A stretch of DNA of 43,480 nucleotides from Clostridia bacterium (GTDB lineage: Bacteria; Bacillota; Clostridia; Christensenellales; Aristaeellaceae), in assembly GCA_017936375.1 (NCBI GenBank), contig JAGBFR010000035.1:1-43480 (forward strand), written 5' to 3'. Each line of letters starts with the position of its first letter. The first letter of the stretch is position 1. The notes under the pieces are model-generated. The model ran no database searches, was not told the origin of the DNA, and saw nothing but the letters and a program-made list of their open reading frames with translations. The position numbers were made by a program, and so were the translations under genes. Positions 7,622 through 15,740 of this stretch are shown here, piece after piece.

Positions 7622-8165
7622 GCTTGTGAAGGGAAGGCCGCAGGACGCGGCGGGCAGGCTCGCGCGGGAGATGCGCGTATATGACCTGCTTGACCGCCTC
7701 GGCATTGAATATGAGCGCATCGACCACGAGGCGGCGTTCACGATGGAGGCGTGCGAGGCGATCGACCGCGCGCTCGGCACGCTGATCTGCAAGAATCTGT
7801 TTCTTTGCAACCGGCAGAAGACAAAGTTCTACCTGCTGATGATCCCCGGCGATAAGGTCTTTAAGACCCGCGACCTGAGCCGCCAGATCGGCAGCGCGCG
7901 CCTGTCCTTTGCCTCGCCGGAGGCGATGGAGGCGTACCTGGATATCACGCCCGGCTCCGTCTCCGTGATGGGCCTGATGAACGACCACGGGCGTCAGGTG
8001 CAGCTGCTGGTGGACAGGGAGGTTCTTTCCGCACCAACGCTGGGGTGCCATCCGTGCGTCAATACCTCGAGCCTGCGCCTGCGCATGGCGGATGTGACGG
8101 ACGTCTTCCTCCCCGCGGTCGGGCATGAGATGATCGTGGTCGATCTGCCGGCTTGTGAGGAATGA
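7614..8165 (+). CDS. ProX/YbaK-type aminoacyl-tRNA deacylase (Ala-tRNA(Pro) editing)
   Basis: A 183-residue free-standing trans-editing protein of the YbaK/ProX superfamily, which hydrolyses alanine wrongly attached to tRNA(Pro) in the cytoplasm. Features seen: the N-terminal segment ending LGIEYERIDHEA, the catalytic-lysine region GTLICKNLFL, the KTKFYLLMI strand, and near the C-terminus the GCHPCVNTSSL signature of the ProX/PrdX subfamily. A GGGAGG site lies close before the ATG, and the preceding small ORF overlaps it. The downstream serine hydrolase begins within 12 bases, so they are cotranscribed, with no obvious functional link. Confidence 0.88.
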   Translation: MLELVKGRPQDAAGRLAREMRVYDLLDRLGIEYERIDHEAAFTMEACEAIDRALGTLICKNLFLCNRQKTKFYLLMIPGDKVFKTRDLSRQIGSARLSFASPEAMEAYLDITPGSVSVMGLMNDHGRQVQLLVDREVLSAPTLGCHPCVNTSSLRLRMADVTDVFLPAVGHEMIVVDLPACEE

Positions 8166-8176
8166 AAGGAAATATC

Positions 8177-9049
8177 ATGAACAGCGTGAATCTGGAAGCA
8201 TATATCGATCAGGCAAGAGCGCTCGATGTGCTGGGCGTGAATGTGACCGTCAGGGGCGAGCAGATCGTCACATGGCGCGCGGAGGAGGAGTGCAGGCGGC
8301 TGATCCATTCCGCAGCGAAGAGCTTTACCGCCATGGCGGTGGGCTTTGCCGTGCAGGAGGGGCTTGTCTCCCTGGAGGAAAAGCTGACGGACGCCTTCGC
8401 CGATGAACTGCCGGGCGACGTCGGAGAGAATCTGCAGAAGGCGACCGTGCGCGATCTTCTGACCATGCACCTTGGCCATGCGCAGGCGCATCTGATGGCC
8501 GGGCAGCGCCCCTTCTACGAGGAGGACGACTGGGTGCGCATGTGCCTCGCGCTGCCGATGCCGTATGTGCCGGGCAGGCGATTCTGCTACAGCAATCTCG
8601 GCCCGTATCTGGCGGGCGTGCTCGTGCAGCGCCGGGCGGGCTGCGATCTGGTCGAATATCTGACGCCGCGCCTCTTTGCGCCGCTCGGTATCAAGAGGCC
8701 GACGTGGGAGACCGACCGGCAGGGCCGCACCTTCGGCGCGGCGGGGCTGATGCTCACCATCACGGAGCTGCACCGCTTCGGCCTGTTCTGCCTGCAGCGC
8801 GGCATGTGGGAGGGGAAGCAGCTGATCGACCCCGCGTGGATCGACGAATGTGCGAAGCAGCAGGGGCCCATGCCCTACGGCTATCTCTTCTGGCTGGGCA
8901 AGCGCGGCTCCTACCGGGCGGATGGCAAATACGGCCAGCTCTCCATCATCCTGCCGGAGAAGGAGGCTGTCGTCACGCTTGTCTCCGAATGCCGCGATAC
9001 GAAGGCGCTGATGCGCGCGGTCGATGCATTCATCGACGAGGTGCTGTGA
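8177..9049 (+). CDS. Serine hydrolase, class C beta-lactamase/penicillin-binding-like fold
   Basis: A 290-residue member of the beta-lactamase superfamily. It has the S-x-x-K nucleophile motif (Ser45-Ala-Ala-Lys48) and the Y-x-N motif (Tyr138-Ser-Asn140). No signal peptide is visible, which argues for a cytoplasmic esterase or peptidase rather than a secreted beta-lactamase. The start at 8177 is preferred because AAAGGA lies 6-8 bases upstream; an in-frame ATG at 8162 overlaps the ProX stop and is the alternative. It is the last gene of the operon; no clear hairpin terminator follows before the malQ promoter. The substrate is unknown. Confidence 0.85.
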   Translation: MNSVNLEAYIDQARALDVLGVNVTVRGEQIVTWRAEEECRRLIHSAAKSFTAMAVGFAVQEGLVSLEEKLTDAFADELPGDVGENLQKATVRDLLTMHLGHAQAHLMAGQRPFYEEDDWVRMCLALPMPYVPGRRFCYSNLGPYLAGVLVQRRAGCDLVEYLTPRLFAPLGIKRPTWETDRQGRTFGAAGLMLTITELHRFGLFCLQRGMWEGKQLIDPAWIDECAKQQGPMPYGYLFWLGKRGSYRADGKYGQLSIILPEKEAVVTLVSECRDTKALMRAVDAFIDEVL

Positions 9050-9057
9050 ACCTCATA

Positions 9058-9086
9058 TTGACAAATGAAATCCCGTCGGGTATGAT
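9058..9086 (+). promoter_or_regulatory. Promoter of malQ
   Basis: Perfect TTGACA (9058-9063), 17-base spacer, TATGAT (9081-9086), immediately after the serine hydrolase stop. Confidence 0.88.
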
Positions 9087-9164
9087 AAGTATATCGTTAA
9101 ACCTTCTGCACTAAGGTGATTTGATGCGCGTCTGCGCATGGCTATGAGAAAGGACGGATGAAGC

Positions 9165-10676
9165 ATGAATCGTGCCGCCGGTATTCTTCTCCCCATCACC
9201 AGCCTGCCGTCCAGGTACGGCGTGGGCTGCTTCTCCAAAAGCGCGTATGACTTCGTGGACTGGCTGCGCGACGCGGGCCAGACCTACTGGCAGATCCTTC
9301 CGATCTGCCCGACGAGCTACGGCGATTCCCCGTATCAGTCGTTTTCCACCTTTGCGGGCAATCCGTATTTCATCAGCCTCGAGGCGCTGATTGAGGAGGG
9401 CGTGCTCACCCGCGAGGAGTGCGATGCGGCGGACTTTGGCGATAACCCGTCGGATATCGACTATGAGAAGCTGTACTTCCAGCGCTATCCGCTGCTGCGC
9501 AGGGCGTACGAGCGCAGCGATATCAGTAAGAATCCGGCCTATCAGGCGTTCGTTGATAAGAATGGCTGGTGGCTGTCGGATTATGCGCTCTTCATGGCGC
9601 TCAAGGATTTCTTCAAGGGCCAGTGCTGGTATGACTGGCCGGAGGATATCCGCCTGAGGTATGGCTATGCGCTGGATTACTACCGCCGCGAATTGTATTT
9701 TGACGTCGAATTCCAGCAGTATCTGCAGTTCAAGTTCTTCGAGCAGTACCGCGCGCTCAAGGCCTATGCCAACGGGCAGGGCGTGAAGATCATCGGCGAT
9801 ATCCCGATCTATGTCGCCATGGACAGCGCGGACGTCTGGGCGCATCCGGAGCTGTTCCAGCTGGACAAGGACAACGTGCCCACGGCCGTCGCGGGCTGCC
9901 CGCCGGATGGCTTTGCTGCGGATGGACAGCTCTGGGGCAATCCGCTCTACCGCTGGGACTACCACAAGCAGACGGGCTACAGCTGGTGGCTCTCCCGCCT
10001 GTGGTACTGCCATCAGCTCTACGACGTCACGCGCATCGATCACTTCCGCGGCTTTGACGAGTATTATTCCATCCCCTACGGCGCGAAGACCGCCGCGGGC
10101 GGCCACTGGGAGAAGGGCCCGGGCATCGACCTCTTCCGCTGCGTGGAGGCGAATCTGGGCTGGCATGAGATGATCGCCGAGGATCTGGGCTATGTGACGG
10201 ACACCGTCCGCCAGCTCGTGCGCGAGAGCGGATTCCCGGGAATGAAGGTTTTGGAATTTGCCTTTGACTCCCGCGACACCGGCTCCGCCAACGACTACCT
10301 GCCGCACAACTATATCGAGAACTGCATCGCCTACACCGGCACGCACGACAACGAGACGCTGGTCGGCTGGTTTGACGAGATCCCGGATAACGAACTCGCC
10401 ATGGCGCGCCGCTACCTTTGGGATGATTACACGCCCAAGGCGCAGCTGCACAAGGCCTTCATCGCGCTGGCTATGCGCTCGGCGGCGAAGAGCTGCATCG
10501 TTCCCATGCAGGACTATCTCGGCCTTGACAACACCTGCCGTACGAATAAGCCCTCGACCATCGGCACCAACTGGCGCTGGCGCGTGACCGGGGAACAGCT
10601 CTCCCCCGAGCTCCGGGAGGAGATCCTCTCCATCACCAAGCTCTATGGCCGGATGAACTGGGCCGCAAATAAGTAA
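9165..10676 (+). CDS. malQ: 4-alpha-glucanotransferase (amylomaltase)
   Basis: A 503-residue GH77 enzyme that transfers glucan segments between maltodextrins in the cytoplasm, feeding glycogen or maltose turnover. The opening GILLPITSLPSRYGVG and the GDSPYQSFSTFAGNPY block are diagnostic. The catalytic nucleophile is Asp292 in VTRIDHFRGF, the acid/base Glu339 in IAEDLGYVT, and the transition-state aspartate lies in YTGTHDNET. Length and motif order are normal. It has its own promoter and terminator and no malP or transporter beside it, so it acts as a stand-alone gene. Confidence 0.95.
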   Translation: MNRAAGILLPITSLPSRYGVGCFSKSAYDFVDWLRDAGQTYWQILPICPTSYGDSPYQSFSTFAGNPYFISLEALIEEGVLTREECDAADFGDNPSDIDYEKLYFQRYPLLRRAYERSDISKNPAYQAFVDKNGWWLSDYALFMALKDFFKGQCWYDWPEDIRLRYGYALDYYRRELYFDVEFQQYLQFKFFEQYRALKAYANGQGVKIIGDIPIYVAMDSADVWAHPELFQLDKDNVPTAVAGCPPDGFAADGQLWGNPLYRWDYHKQTGYSWWLSRLWYCHQLYDVTRIDHFRGFDEYYSIPYGAKTAAGGHWEKGPGIDLFRCVEANLGWHEMIAEDLGYVTDTVRQLVRESGFPGMKVLEFAFDSRDTGSANDYLPHNYIENCIAYTGTHDNETLVGWFDEIPDNELAMARRYLWDDYTPKAQLHKAFIALAMRSAAKSCIVPMQDYLGLDNTCRTNKPSTIGTNWRWRVTGEQLSPELREEILSITKLYGRMNWAANK

Positions 10677-10681
10677 ATAAG

Positions 10682-10711
10682 AAAAGCCGCTTCCATCGTG
10701 AAGCGGCTTTT
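10682..10711 (+). terminator. Terminator between malQ and the convergent exporter genes
   Basis: AAAAGCCGCTTC pairs with GAAGCGGCTTTT; flanking A and T runs make it usable from both strands. Confidence 0.88.
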
Positions 10712-10717
10712 GTATGC

Positions 10718-11179
10718 TTACTGGATCTTCTCGGCGCGGCGCAGTCGGCGCATCATCATCGCGCGGAAGACGACGGACGTGACCGCCGAACCCACGGCAA
10801 TTGCCGCGACGACCTGCACGGCCTCCATGCCGCAGCGTGCGGCCTGCATGCCGTTGTCCTGCACGAGGGCGAGAAGCATGGCGTAGAAGCTGTAGCCGGG
10901 GACGAGGGGGATCAGCGCGCTGAGCAGAAAGATCGTCGAGGGCATGCGCATCACGCGCGCGCAGATTTCACAGATGACGGCGACAGTCACCGTCGCGAAA
11001 AAATAGCTGGCGATCAGGCTCTGCCCCATGTGCAGGCGCAGGATCATATAGACCAGCTGGCCGAGCATACCGGTCAGCGAGGCGGGCAGGATAGAGCGGG
11101 GCGGCGCATTGAGCAGCAGGCTCAGCCCGACTGTGCCGCCGAATGCGCCGACGGCGCCAATGAACAATTCCCCAATCAC
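10718..11179 (-). CDS. Threonine/serine exporter, C-terminal subunit (ThrE2/DUF3815 type)
   Basis: A 153-residue integral membrane protein with about four or five hydrophobic segments, corresponding to the second half of ThrE. Typical marks are the opening GAVGAFGGTVGLSLL, the ATVTVAVICEICARVMRMP stretch and the LIPLVPGYSFYAML block. With the adjacent subunit it forms an exporter of threonine and serine. It overlaps the N-terminal subunit gene by 4 bases, so synthesis is coupled. The serine degradation genes sdaAB-sdaAA lie 4 kb away, consistent with control of internal serine. Confidence 0.88.
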   Translation of the reverse strand: MIGELFIGAVGAFGGTVGLSLLLNAPPRSILPASLTGMLGQLVYMILRLHMGQSLIASYFFATVTVAVICEICARVMRMPSTIFLLSALIPLVPGYSFYAMLLALVQDNGMQAARCGMEAVQVVAAIAVGSAVTSVVFRAMMMRRLRRAEKIQ

Positions 11180-11949
11180 AGCAGCATGCCTCCCATCATC
11201 GCGGCTATTTCAAGGCCGACATACACGCCCAGCGCGACGGACGCCGCCAGCAGCAGGGCTTCTGCCGCGCGCGTCACGCCCGAGACGAGATCGCCATACA
11301 TCGTATCGCGCATCGCCGTGGTCATCAGCAGCCCTGTGAGCAGGGGCATGATGCCGCCGGCGATGACGGCATTGACGCTCCCGGCGGGCAGCAGCGGCGA
11401 GGAGGCCTGCGCGAGCAGCGCTGTGATCGCACCGCCGGCAAAGCAGCCAAAGAGCGCGCCCATCTCCATATTGGAAAAGAGCGGCTGCACCAGCTGCACC
11501 AGCATGCCGATGAGGAAGGAGACGACAAATGCGCTCAGCCGCCCGCCAAAGAGCAGGCTGAAGGAGGCTGCCGTGAGGCCCGACGCTGCAATCTGTACCC
11601 AGAGGGGCAGGCCCGGCAGCGCCGCGATGGCCTCCAGTTCCGCCTGCGCCTGCTGCGCGGTCATTTCCCCGCGCTCCACGCTGCGGGAGACGCTGTTTGT
11701 GCGCTCAAGCCGCGTGGTATTGGTGCCGCGGCGATTGATGCGCGTCACGCGCATGTGCCCGTCCACCTCCACGAAGATCGATGTGGGGAAGGCGGCGATA
11801 TTCACATTCTTCAGCCCGAAGCCCTTGGCCATGCGCAGGGCCGTCTCCTCGACGCGGTAGGTTTCCCCGCCGTTTTCAAGGATGAGCTGTGCAGCGCGGC
11901 AGATCAGGGCGATCTGCTGCTTCGTGCTTTCGCTGAGTGTGCTTTGCAT
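11176..11949 (-). CDS. Threonine/serine exporter, N-terminal subunit (ThrE/DUF1212 type)
   Basis: A 257-residue protein covering the first half of ThrE. A cytoplasmic N-terminal part (about residues 1-115) contains the conserved ENGGETYRVEETA and FPTSIFVEVDG stretches, and is followed by about five transmembrane segments. An AAGGAG site lies 8 bases before the ATG. It follows the acyltransferase gene by 41 bases on the same strand and overlaps the C-terminal subunit by 4 bases; all three are probably one transcript. Confidence 0.9.
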   Translation of the reverse strand: MQSTLSESTKQQIALICRAAQLILENGGETYRVEETALRMAKGFGLKNVNIAAFPTSIFVEVDGHMRVTRINRRGTNTTRLERTNSVSRSVERGEMTAQQAQAELEAIAALPGLPLWVQIAASGLTAASFSLLFGGRLSAFVVSFLIGMLVQLVQPLFSNMEMGALFGCFAGGAITALLAQASSPLLPAGSVNAVIAGGIMPLLTGLLMTTAMRDTMYGDLVSGVTRAAEALLLAASVALGVYVGLEIAAMMGGMLL

Positions 11950-11990
11950 AGGTGAATCTCCTTATACGCCACAGAGCCCGTATGGCACGC

Positions 11991-13112
11991 TTATTTTTTC
12001 AAAGAGAGCAGCGCGCCCTTTGCCTTTTCCTGTATCCATGCCGCGGCGAGGGGCAGCAGCATGCCCGCCGCGACATAGATCACGGCGAACTGCTCCCGCC
12101 CGAAGGGGGTATAGACATAGCCGCTCTTCGTGCGGAAGGAGAGGACGGAGAAATCCGCCGCGCCGACGCCCGCCATATTCATCAGAAGGAAGACACAGTT
12201 GACCGCGAAGAAGCCCATGTAATGGTGCATCATGATGTCAAACGTATGCCGCGAGGCATAGAGCGCGAGGCGGCTGCGGGCCACAACGGGCGCGGCGATG
12301 CGCGCGACGCGCAGCCAGAAGGCGATCGCCAGCGCGCCGCCGACGTATACGCCGAAGGGGCCGCAGGGGAAGTAGCTGCAGCTTGAGAGCAGATAGGACA
12401 GATTCTCATAGCGCGCAAAGAGCAGCGCCCGCAGCGTGAGGATGACGAGCAGATACGGCGCGGTGGGGATGCGGTCGCGCGATTCGAGTGCGCGGCGGTA
12501 GAGCACGCCGCCCGCATAGCCCGGCAGGAGGATGAGCGCGCGCATGGCAAAGAGCGGCAGCGCTGCCTGATGTCCCCCGGCGCAGAGCGCGGCCGCCGTG
12601 CTGCCCGCAGCGAGGCTCACGAGGAAGGAAGGCAGCAGCCACCTGCCGCCGAAGAGGCGCGCGCAGACGCGCTGGATGAGCAGATACCCGGCCTGAACGA
12701 GGAAGAGCGGGAAGACAAACCACGAACCGAGGTTGTAGACGAAGTGCTCTCCATCCGTCAGCGGGGCGAGCAGCAGCGTATAGGCATTGAGCTCCTGCCC
12801 GAGGGCAAAGCCGCCCGCCCTGCGCAAGAAGGCGGCGAGCAGGCCGTAGAGGAGATTCCACAGATAGAGCGGGATCAGCAGGCGCTTCGCCTTTGCGGCG
12901 AGGGAGGGCAGCGCCCTCTTTTCCGGGCTGAAGAAATAGCCGGAGACGAAGGCGAACAGCAGCAGATGAAAGGAGTAATATCCCATCAGCCCGCCCAAAT
13001 CCATCATGTCGCGCAGCGGGATATGCCCGTCCACGACAAAAAGGATGGCAAACAGATACAGCGCGCGCATGGTCATGTTTTCCCCTTTCGGGGCATTGGA
13101 AGAATGGGGCAT
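11991..13112 (-). CDS. Membrane acyltransferase, acyltransferase-3 (OafA-like) family
   Basis: A multi-spanning protein of about 373 residues with roughly ten hydrophobic segments. The early segment with the conserved histidine (FVVDGHIPLRD) followed by SFHLLLFAFVSGYFF is typical of acyltransferase-3 proteins, which move acyl groups to cell-surface sugars or lipids. The start at 13112 is chosen for an AAAGGAGG site 7 bases upstream; a later ATG at 13076 with AAAGGGG is possible, and the frame is open to 13193 without good signals. The substrate is unknown. It appears to lead the operon with the ThrE genes, with no obvious shared pathway. Confidence 0.75.
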   Translation of the reverse strand: MPHSSNAPKGENMTMRALYLFAILFVVDGHIPLRDMMDLGGLMGYYSFHLLLFAFVSGYFFSPEKRALPSLAAKAKRLLIPLYLWNLLYGLLAAFLRRAGGFALGQELNAYTLLLAPLTDGEHFVYNLGSWFVFPLFLVQAGYLLIQRVCARLFGGRWLLPSFLVSLAAGSTAAALCAGGHQAALPLFAMRALILLPGYAGGVLYRRALESRDRIPTAPYLLVILTLRALLFARYENLSYLLSSCSYFPCGPFGVYVGGALAIAFWLRVARIAAPVVARSRLALYASRHTFDIMMHHYMGFFAVNCVFLLMNMAGVGAADFSVLSFRTKSGYVYTPFGREQFAVIYVAAGMLLPLAAAWIQEKAKGALLSLKK

Positions 13113-13197
13113 GGCGGCGCCTCCTTTCGGTATTGCTGCGGCAGGAACGGCGATCGCTGCGCGCGTGACGGCGCGGCGGGCAGATCGTGACAAGACG

Positions 13198-13206
13198 ATT
13201 ATACCA
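13198..13206 (-). promoter_or_regulatory. Extended -10 promoter for the acyltransferase operon
   Basis: On the minus strand TGG-TATAAT, an extended -10 box without a good -35. It lies about 85 bases before the chosen start codon. Confidence 0.6.
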
Positions 13207-13268
13207 TAGTTGACACGCGGCTATAAAGAGGGAAATAGACCGCAGAAGAGGGCGAAGAAAGAGCCCGA

Positions 13269-13337
13269 ACTGACTGATAACGGTTAAAAAAGTCAGTGAT
13301 TGTGTGAAAAACGGAAAAATACATCATTTTTGTCAGT
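13269..13337. promoter_or_regulatory. Repeated GTCAGT half-sites, possible XRE operator
   Basis: ACTGAC (13269-13274) and GTCAGT (13292-13297) form an inverted pair. A further TCAGT lies at 13333-13337, at the -35 region of the XRE gene. The location suggests autoregulation; this is inference. Confidence 0.35.
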
Positions 13338-13364
13338 AGACGATCCCAAAATGAAAAGTATACT
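13337..13364 (+). promoter_or_regulatory. Promoter of the XRE regulator gene
   Basis: TAGACG (13337-13342), 16-base spacer, TATACT (13359-13364), 60 bases before the start codon. Confidence 0.55.
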
Positions 13365-13425
13365 AAATGTATCAGGTGATTTTTGCCTGTAAAACGGGTG
13401 AATCCCCCGTAGGAGGTGTCTACAC

Positions 13426-13716
13426 ATGGTGAAGTTTGGCGAGCGGCTCAAAGCAGCGCGCACCGCTAAACATATGAGCCAGCAGGCGCTCGCCGACGTG
13501 ATCGGAAAGAGCCTCAATACTGTCGGGCTCTATGAGAGAGGTCTGCGTCAGCCGAGTCTTGAGACGCTTTGTCTTCTTGCGGACACGCTGGAGGTTTCCT
13601 GCGATTATCTTCTCGCACGGACGGAAGCGAAAAAGACGGCAAAGATGTCCGAGGAGGACGATGAAAGCCTTGTTATGAGGATCCGGAGGATCGAATCTCA
13701 TCTTGGGCTCGATTGA
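13426..13716 (+). CDS. XRE-family helix-turn-helix regulator, 96 aa
   Basis: A small DNA-binding protein with one HTH_3/Cro-C1 domain (about residues 4-64): FGERLKAARTAKHMSQQALA, then the recognition helix around SLNTVGLYERGLRQPS, and LETLCLLADTLEVSCDYLL. A charged tail of about 30 residues may mediate dimer contacts. GTAGGAGGT precedes the ATG. It stands alone with its own promoter and terminator. Targets are unknown; repeated GTCAGT half-sites upstream suggest it represses itself. Confidence 0.88.
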   Translation: MVKFGERLKAARTAKHMSQQALADVIGKSLNTVGLYERGLRQPSLETLCLLADTLEVSCDYLLARTEAKKTAKMSEEDDESLVMRIRRIESHLGLD

Positions 13717-13752
13717 TCCGTGATTTTGAGACAATCGGAAATTGAAACAGCT

Positions 13753-13787
13753 AAGCGCGGAGAATGGACCCCGCGCTTTTCTTTTTG
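13753..13787 (+). terminator. Terminator of the XRE gene
   Basis: AAGCGCGG pairs with CCGCGCTT over a 10-base loop, followed by a T-rich run. Confidence 0.82.
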
Positions 13788-13790
13788 TTT

Positions 13791-13822
13791 GAAAAGGCTT
13801 CCCCTTGCGAAAAGGGGAAGCC
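13791..13822 (-). terminator. Terminator of the exonuclease gene
   Basis: GGCTTCCCCTT pairs with AAGGGGAAGCC; on the minus strand it is followed by TTTTC. Confidence 0.8.
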
Positions 13823-13831
13823 GGAAGGGTA

Positions 13832-14845
13832 TTACTGCGGCGCGCGCTCCTGCTGCTCTGCCTTCATGCGGATGGCGTCGTCCATGTTGAGCCGGTGGTG
13901 ACGCTTCTTGATCGGGGTGAGCAGGTAGAGCCTGTGCTTCTCGCGCACGTCGGCGGCCTCGTTTTCGTCCGCCGCGTAGGCGCGCTGATGCATGATGAGC
14001 ATGCCGGACTGGGTACGCTTGAAGTGCATCTGCCCATAGCACATCCCATGCTGCGGGCAGCGGGAGAGGGCGATGAACTTTTCCCGTCCGCTGTCAAACC
14101 AGCGGATCTCAAACGCCGTCCTCTGTCCGCAGGCGGGACAGGGGATGTTCATCAGCTTCTCGTCCGCCAGCGCGTCGGTCTGGTAGCCGTAATGCGTGGG
14201 CAGGGAGCGGAGCATGGACTCGGCGATCTTCTTTTCCCTCCTGACGGCGGCGAGAAGGAGGCTGCGCCGGCCCTCTTCCATCTCGGGCAGCGCGCGCTCG
14301 ATGCAGGGGAGCAGCGCCGCGGTGCATTGCGCGTCATAGACCGCCCTGTGCGCGGGCACGTCGGGCGTGAGCTCCATGCGCTCGAGCGCGGCGTGGAGAT
14401 TCATCTGCTGATGCGGGTCGCCCAGGCACGCATGGCCGAAGACCATCTGCGCGTCCAGCGGCGCTTCAAAGGGCATCGGGGTCATAAAGAAGGCGGCGTT
14501 GCGCTTGAGCACGGGGTAGTCGTCCCTGCCCCATGTGACCAGCTGCGCGTCGTCGCCGCACCAGTGCACAAAATCGGCAAAGACGTCCTGGAACGTGCCG
14601 CCGGAGCTCAGCTCCTCGGGGGTGATGCCGGTGACGGAGCGGATATGCTTGTCGAGCTTCTTATACAGCCTCGGGCGGATCAGCGCGCTGAAGGTATCTA
14701 CAACGTTGTAGTCCCTGTCCACGCGGCAGGCGCCGATCTCGATGATCTCATGCGGCATGCGGTGGTTGGGGTTGTAGGCGCTCTGGTTCCATTCCAGGTC
14801 AAATACGATCATATGGCGAGCCTGCTCGCCGGCCAAAGAAAACAT
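13832..14845 (-). CDS. DEDDh 3'-5' exonuclease with C-terminal zinc-ribbon-like region
   Basis: A 337-residue protein. Its N-terminal half is an RNase T/DNA polymerase epsilon-type exonuclease of the KapD-like group: IVFDLEWNQ gives the first Asp and Glu, later DDYPVLKR contributes, and HRAVYDAQCTA gives the final His and Asp. The C-terminal 100 residues carry a CPACG...CPQHGMCYG cysteine arrangement suggestive of a zinc ribbon, not part of the usual exonuclease core. The nucleic acid target is unknown. The family commonly begins at MIVFDLEW, so the ATG at 14812 may be the true start; the longer start at 14845 has only weak AGGA spacing. It is divergent from sdaAB. Confidence 0.85.
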   Translation of the reverse strand: MFSLAGEQARHMIVFDLEWNQSAYNPNHRMPHEIIEIGACRVDRDYNVVDTFSALIRPRLYKKLDKHIRSVTGITPEELSSGGTFQDVFADFVHWCGDDAQLVTWGRDDYPVLKRNAAFFMTPMPFEAPLDAQMVFGHACLGDPHQQMNLHAALERMELTPDVPAHRAVYDAQCTAALLPCIERALPEMEEGRRSLLLAAVRREKKIAESMLRSLPTHYGYQTDALADEKLMNIPCPACGQRTAFEIRWFDSGREKFIALSRCPQHGMCYGQMHFKRTQSGMLIMHQRAYAADENEAADVREKHRLYLLTPIKKRHHRLNMDDAIRMKAEQQERAPQ

Positions 14846-14877
14846 GGAGCCACATCCTGACGTAAGAATTGATTCTG

Positions 14878-14895
14878 CCGGCGCTTCCGCCGGCC
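14878..14895 (-). other. 5'-UTR hairpin of the exonuclease transcript
   Basis: GCCGGCG-GAAG-CGCCGGC forms a 7-base stem with a tetraloop just after the transcript start. It may protect the 5' end; no regulatory role is shown. Confidence 0.4.
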
Positions 14896-14904
14896 GCTCG
14901 CTCT

Positions 14905-14932
14905 ATTGTACAGCATCCCGCGCGTTTTTCAT
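14905..14932 (-). promoter_or_regulatory. Promoter of the exonuclease gene
   Basis: On the minus strand ATGAAA (14927-14932), 16-base spacer, TACAAT (14905-14910). Confidence 0.55.
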
Positions 14933-14952
14933 AGAGGAAAAAGCGCGCGCGG

Positions 14953-14981
14953 TTGAATTTGCCGCCCCTTTCTGCTATCAT
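14953..14981 (+). promoter_or_regulatory. Promoter of sdaAB-sdaAA
   Basis: TTGAAT (14953-14958), 17-base spacer, TATCAT (14976-14981), about 60 bases before sdaAB. Confidence 0.75.
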
Positions 14982-15039
14982 CATAGGCAGGACAGGCGCG
15001 CTGTGCGCCGCCGCATTCAGATAATACGGGGGACAGCCG

Positions 15040-15720
15040 ATGAATATATTCGACATTCTGGGGCCGGTGATGGTCGGCCCGAGCAGCTCGCATACCGCGG
15101 GCGCCGTGCGCATCGGGCGCATTGCGCGCCGGCTGCTTGGCGAGGGCACGCCCGTGCATGCATGGATCGGGCTGAGCGGCTCCTTCGCCGCCACGGGCCG
15201 GGGCCACGGCACGGACCGCGCAATCATCGCGGGCCTGCTCGGCATGCAGACGGACGACGAGCGCATCGCCTCGAGCTTTGCCTGCGCCGCGCAGGAGGGC
15301 ATGGCCTTCACCTTTGAGAGCGTGAAATTGACGGGCGAGCACCCCAATACGGCCAAGCTCATCCTGACGGCCAGAAGCGGGCGGACGATGGAGATGGTCG
15401 CCTCCTCGCTGGGCGGCGGGCGGATCATGGTCGTGGAGCTCGATGGCCTGCGCGCCAATTTTTCCGGCGATCTGCCGACGCTCATCGTGCAGAATATGGA
15501 CCAGCCGGGCCATGTCAGCGACGTGACGAGCATGCTCGCGCACAAGGGCATCAACATCGCGACCCTGCAGCTTTCACGCGATCATCCCGGCGGAAACGCC
15601 GTCATGATCCTTGAGATCGACAAGGCCGTGCCGCAGGAGGGCATCGCATGGCTCGCACGGACGGAGGGTATCCGCCGCGTCACGTTCGTGGATGCGGAGC
15701 CCGTCGAGGTGCAGGCATAA
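15040..15720 (+). CDS. sdaAB: L-serine dehydratase, iron-sulfur type, beta subunit
   Basis: A 226-residue subunit of the oxygen-sensitive enzyme that turns L-serine into pyruvate and ammonia. It opens with the diagnostic NIFDILGPVMVGPSSSHTAG block and ends with an ACT domain (about residues 148-222; QPGHVSDVTSMLAHKGINIA), which in this family senses or positions serine. The alpha subunit gene begins 20 bases later in the same operon. The split two-subunit arrangement is characteristic of Firmicutes. Confidence 0.95.
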   Translation: MNIFDILGPVMVGPSSSHTAGAVRIGRIARRLLGEGTPVHAWIGLSGSFAATGRGHGTDRAIIAGLLGMQTDDERIASSFACAAQEGMAFTFESVKLTGEHPNTAKLILTARSGRTMEMVASSLGGGRIMVVELDGLRANFSGDLPTLIVQNMDQPGHVSDVTSMLAHKGINIATLQLSRDHPGGNAVMILEIDKAVPQEGIAWLARTEGIRRVTFVDAEPVEVQA

Positions 15721-15740
15721 GGCTGAAGGAGGAAACGGAT

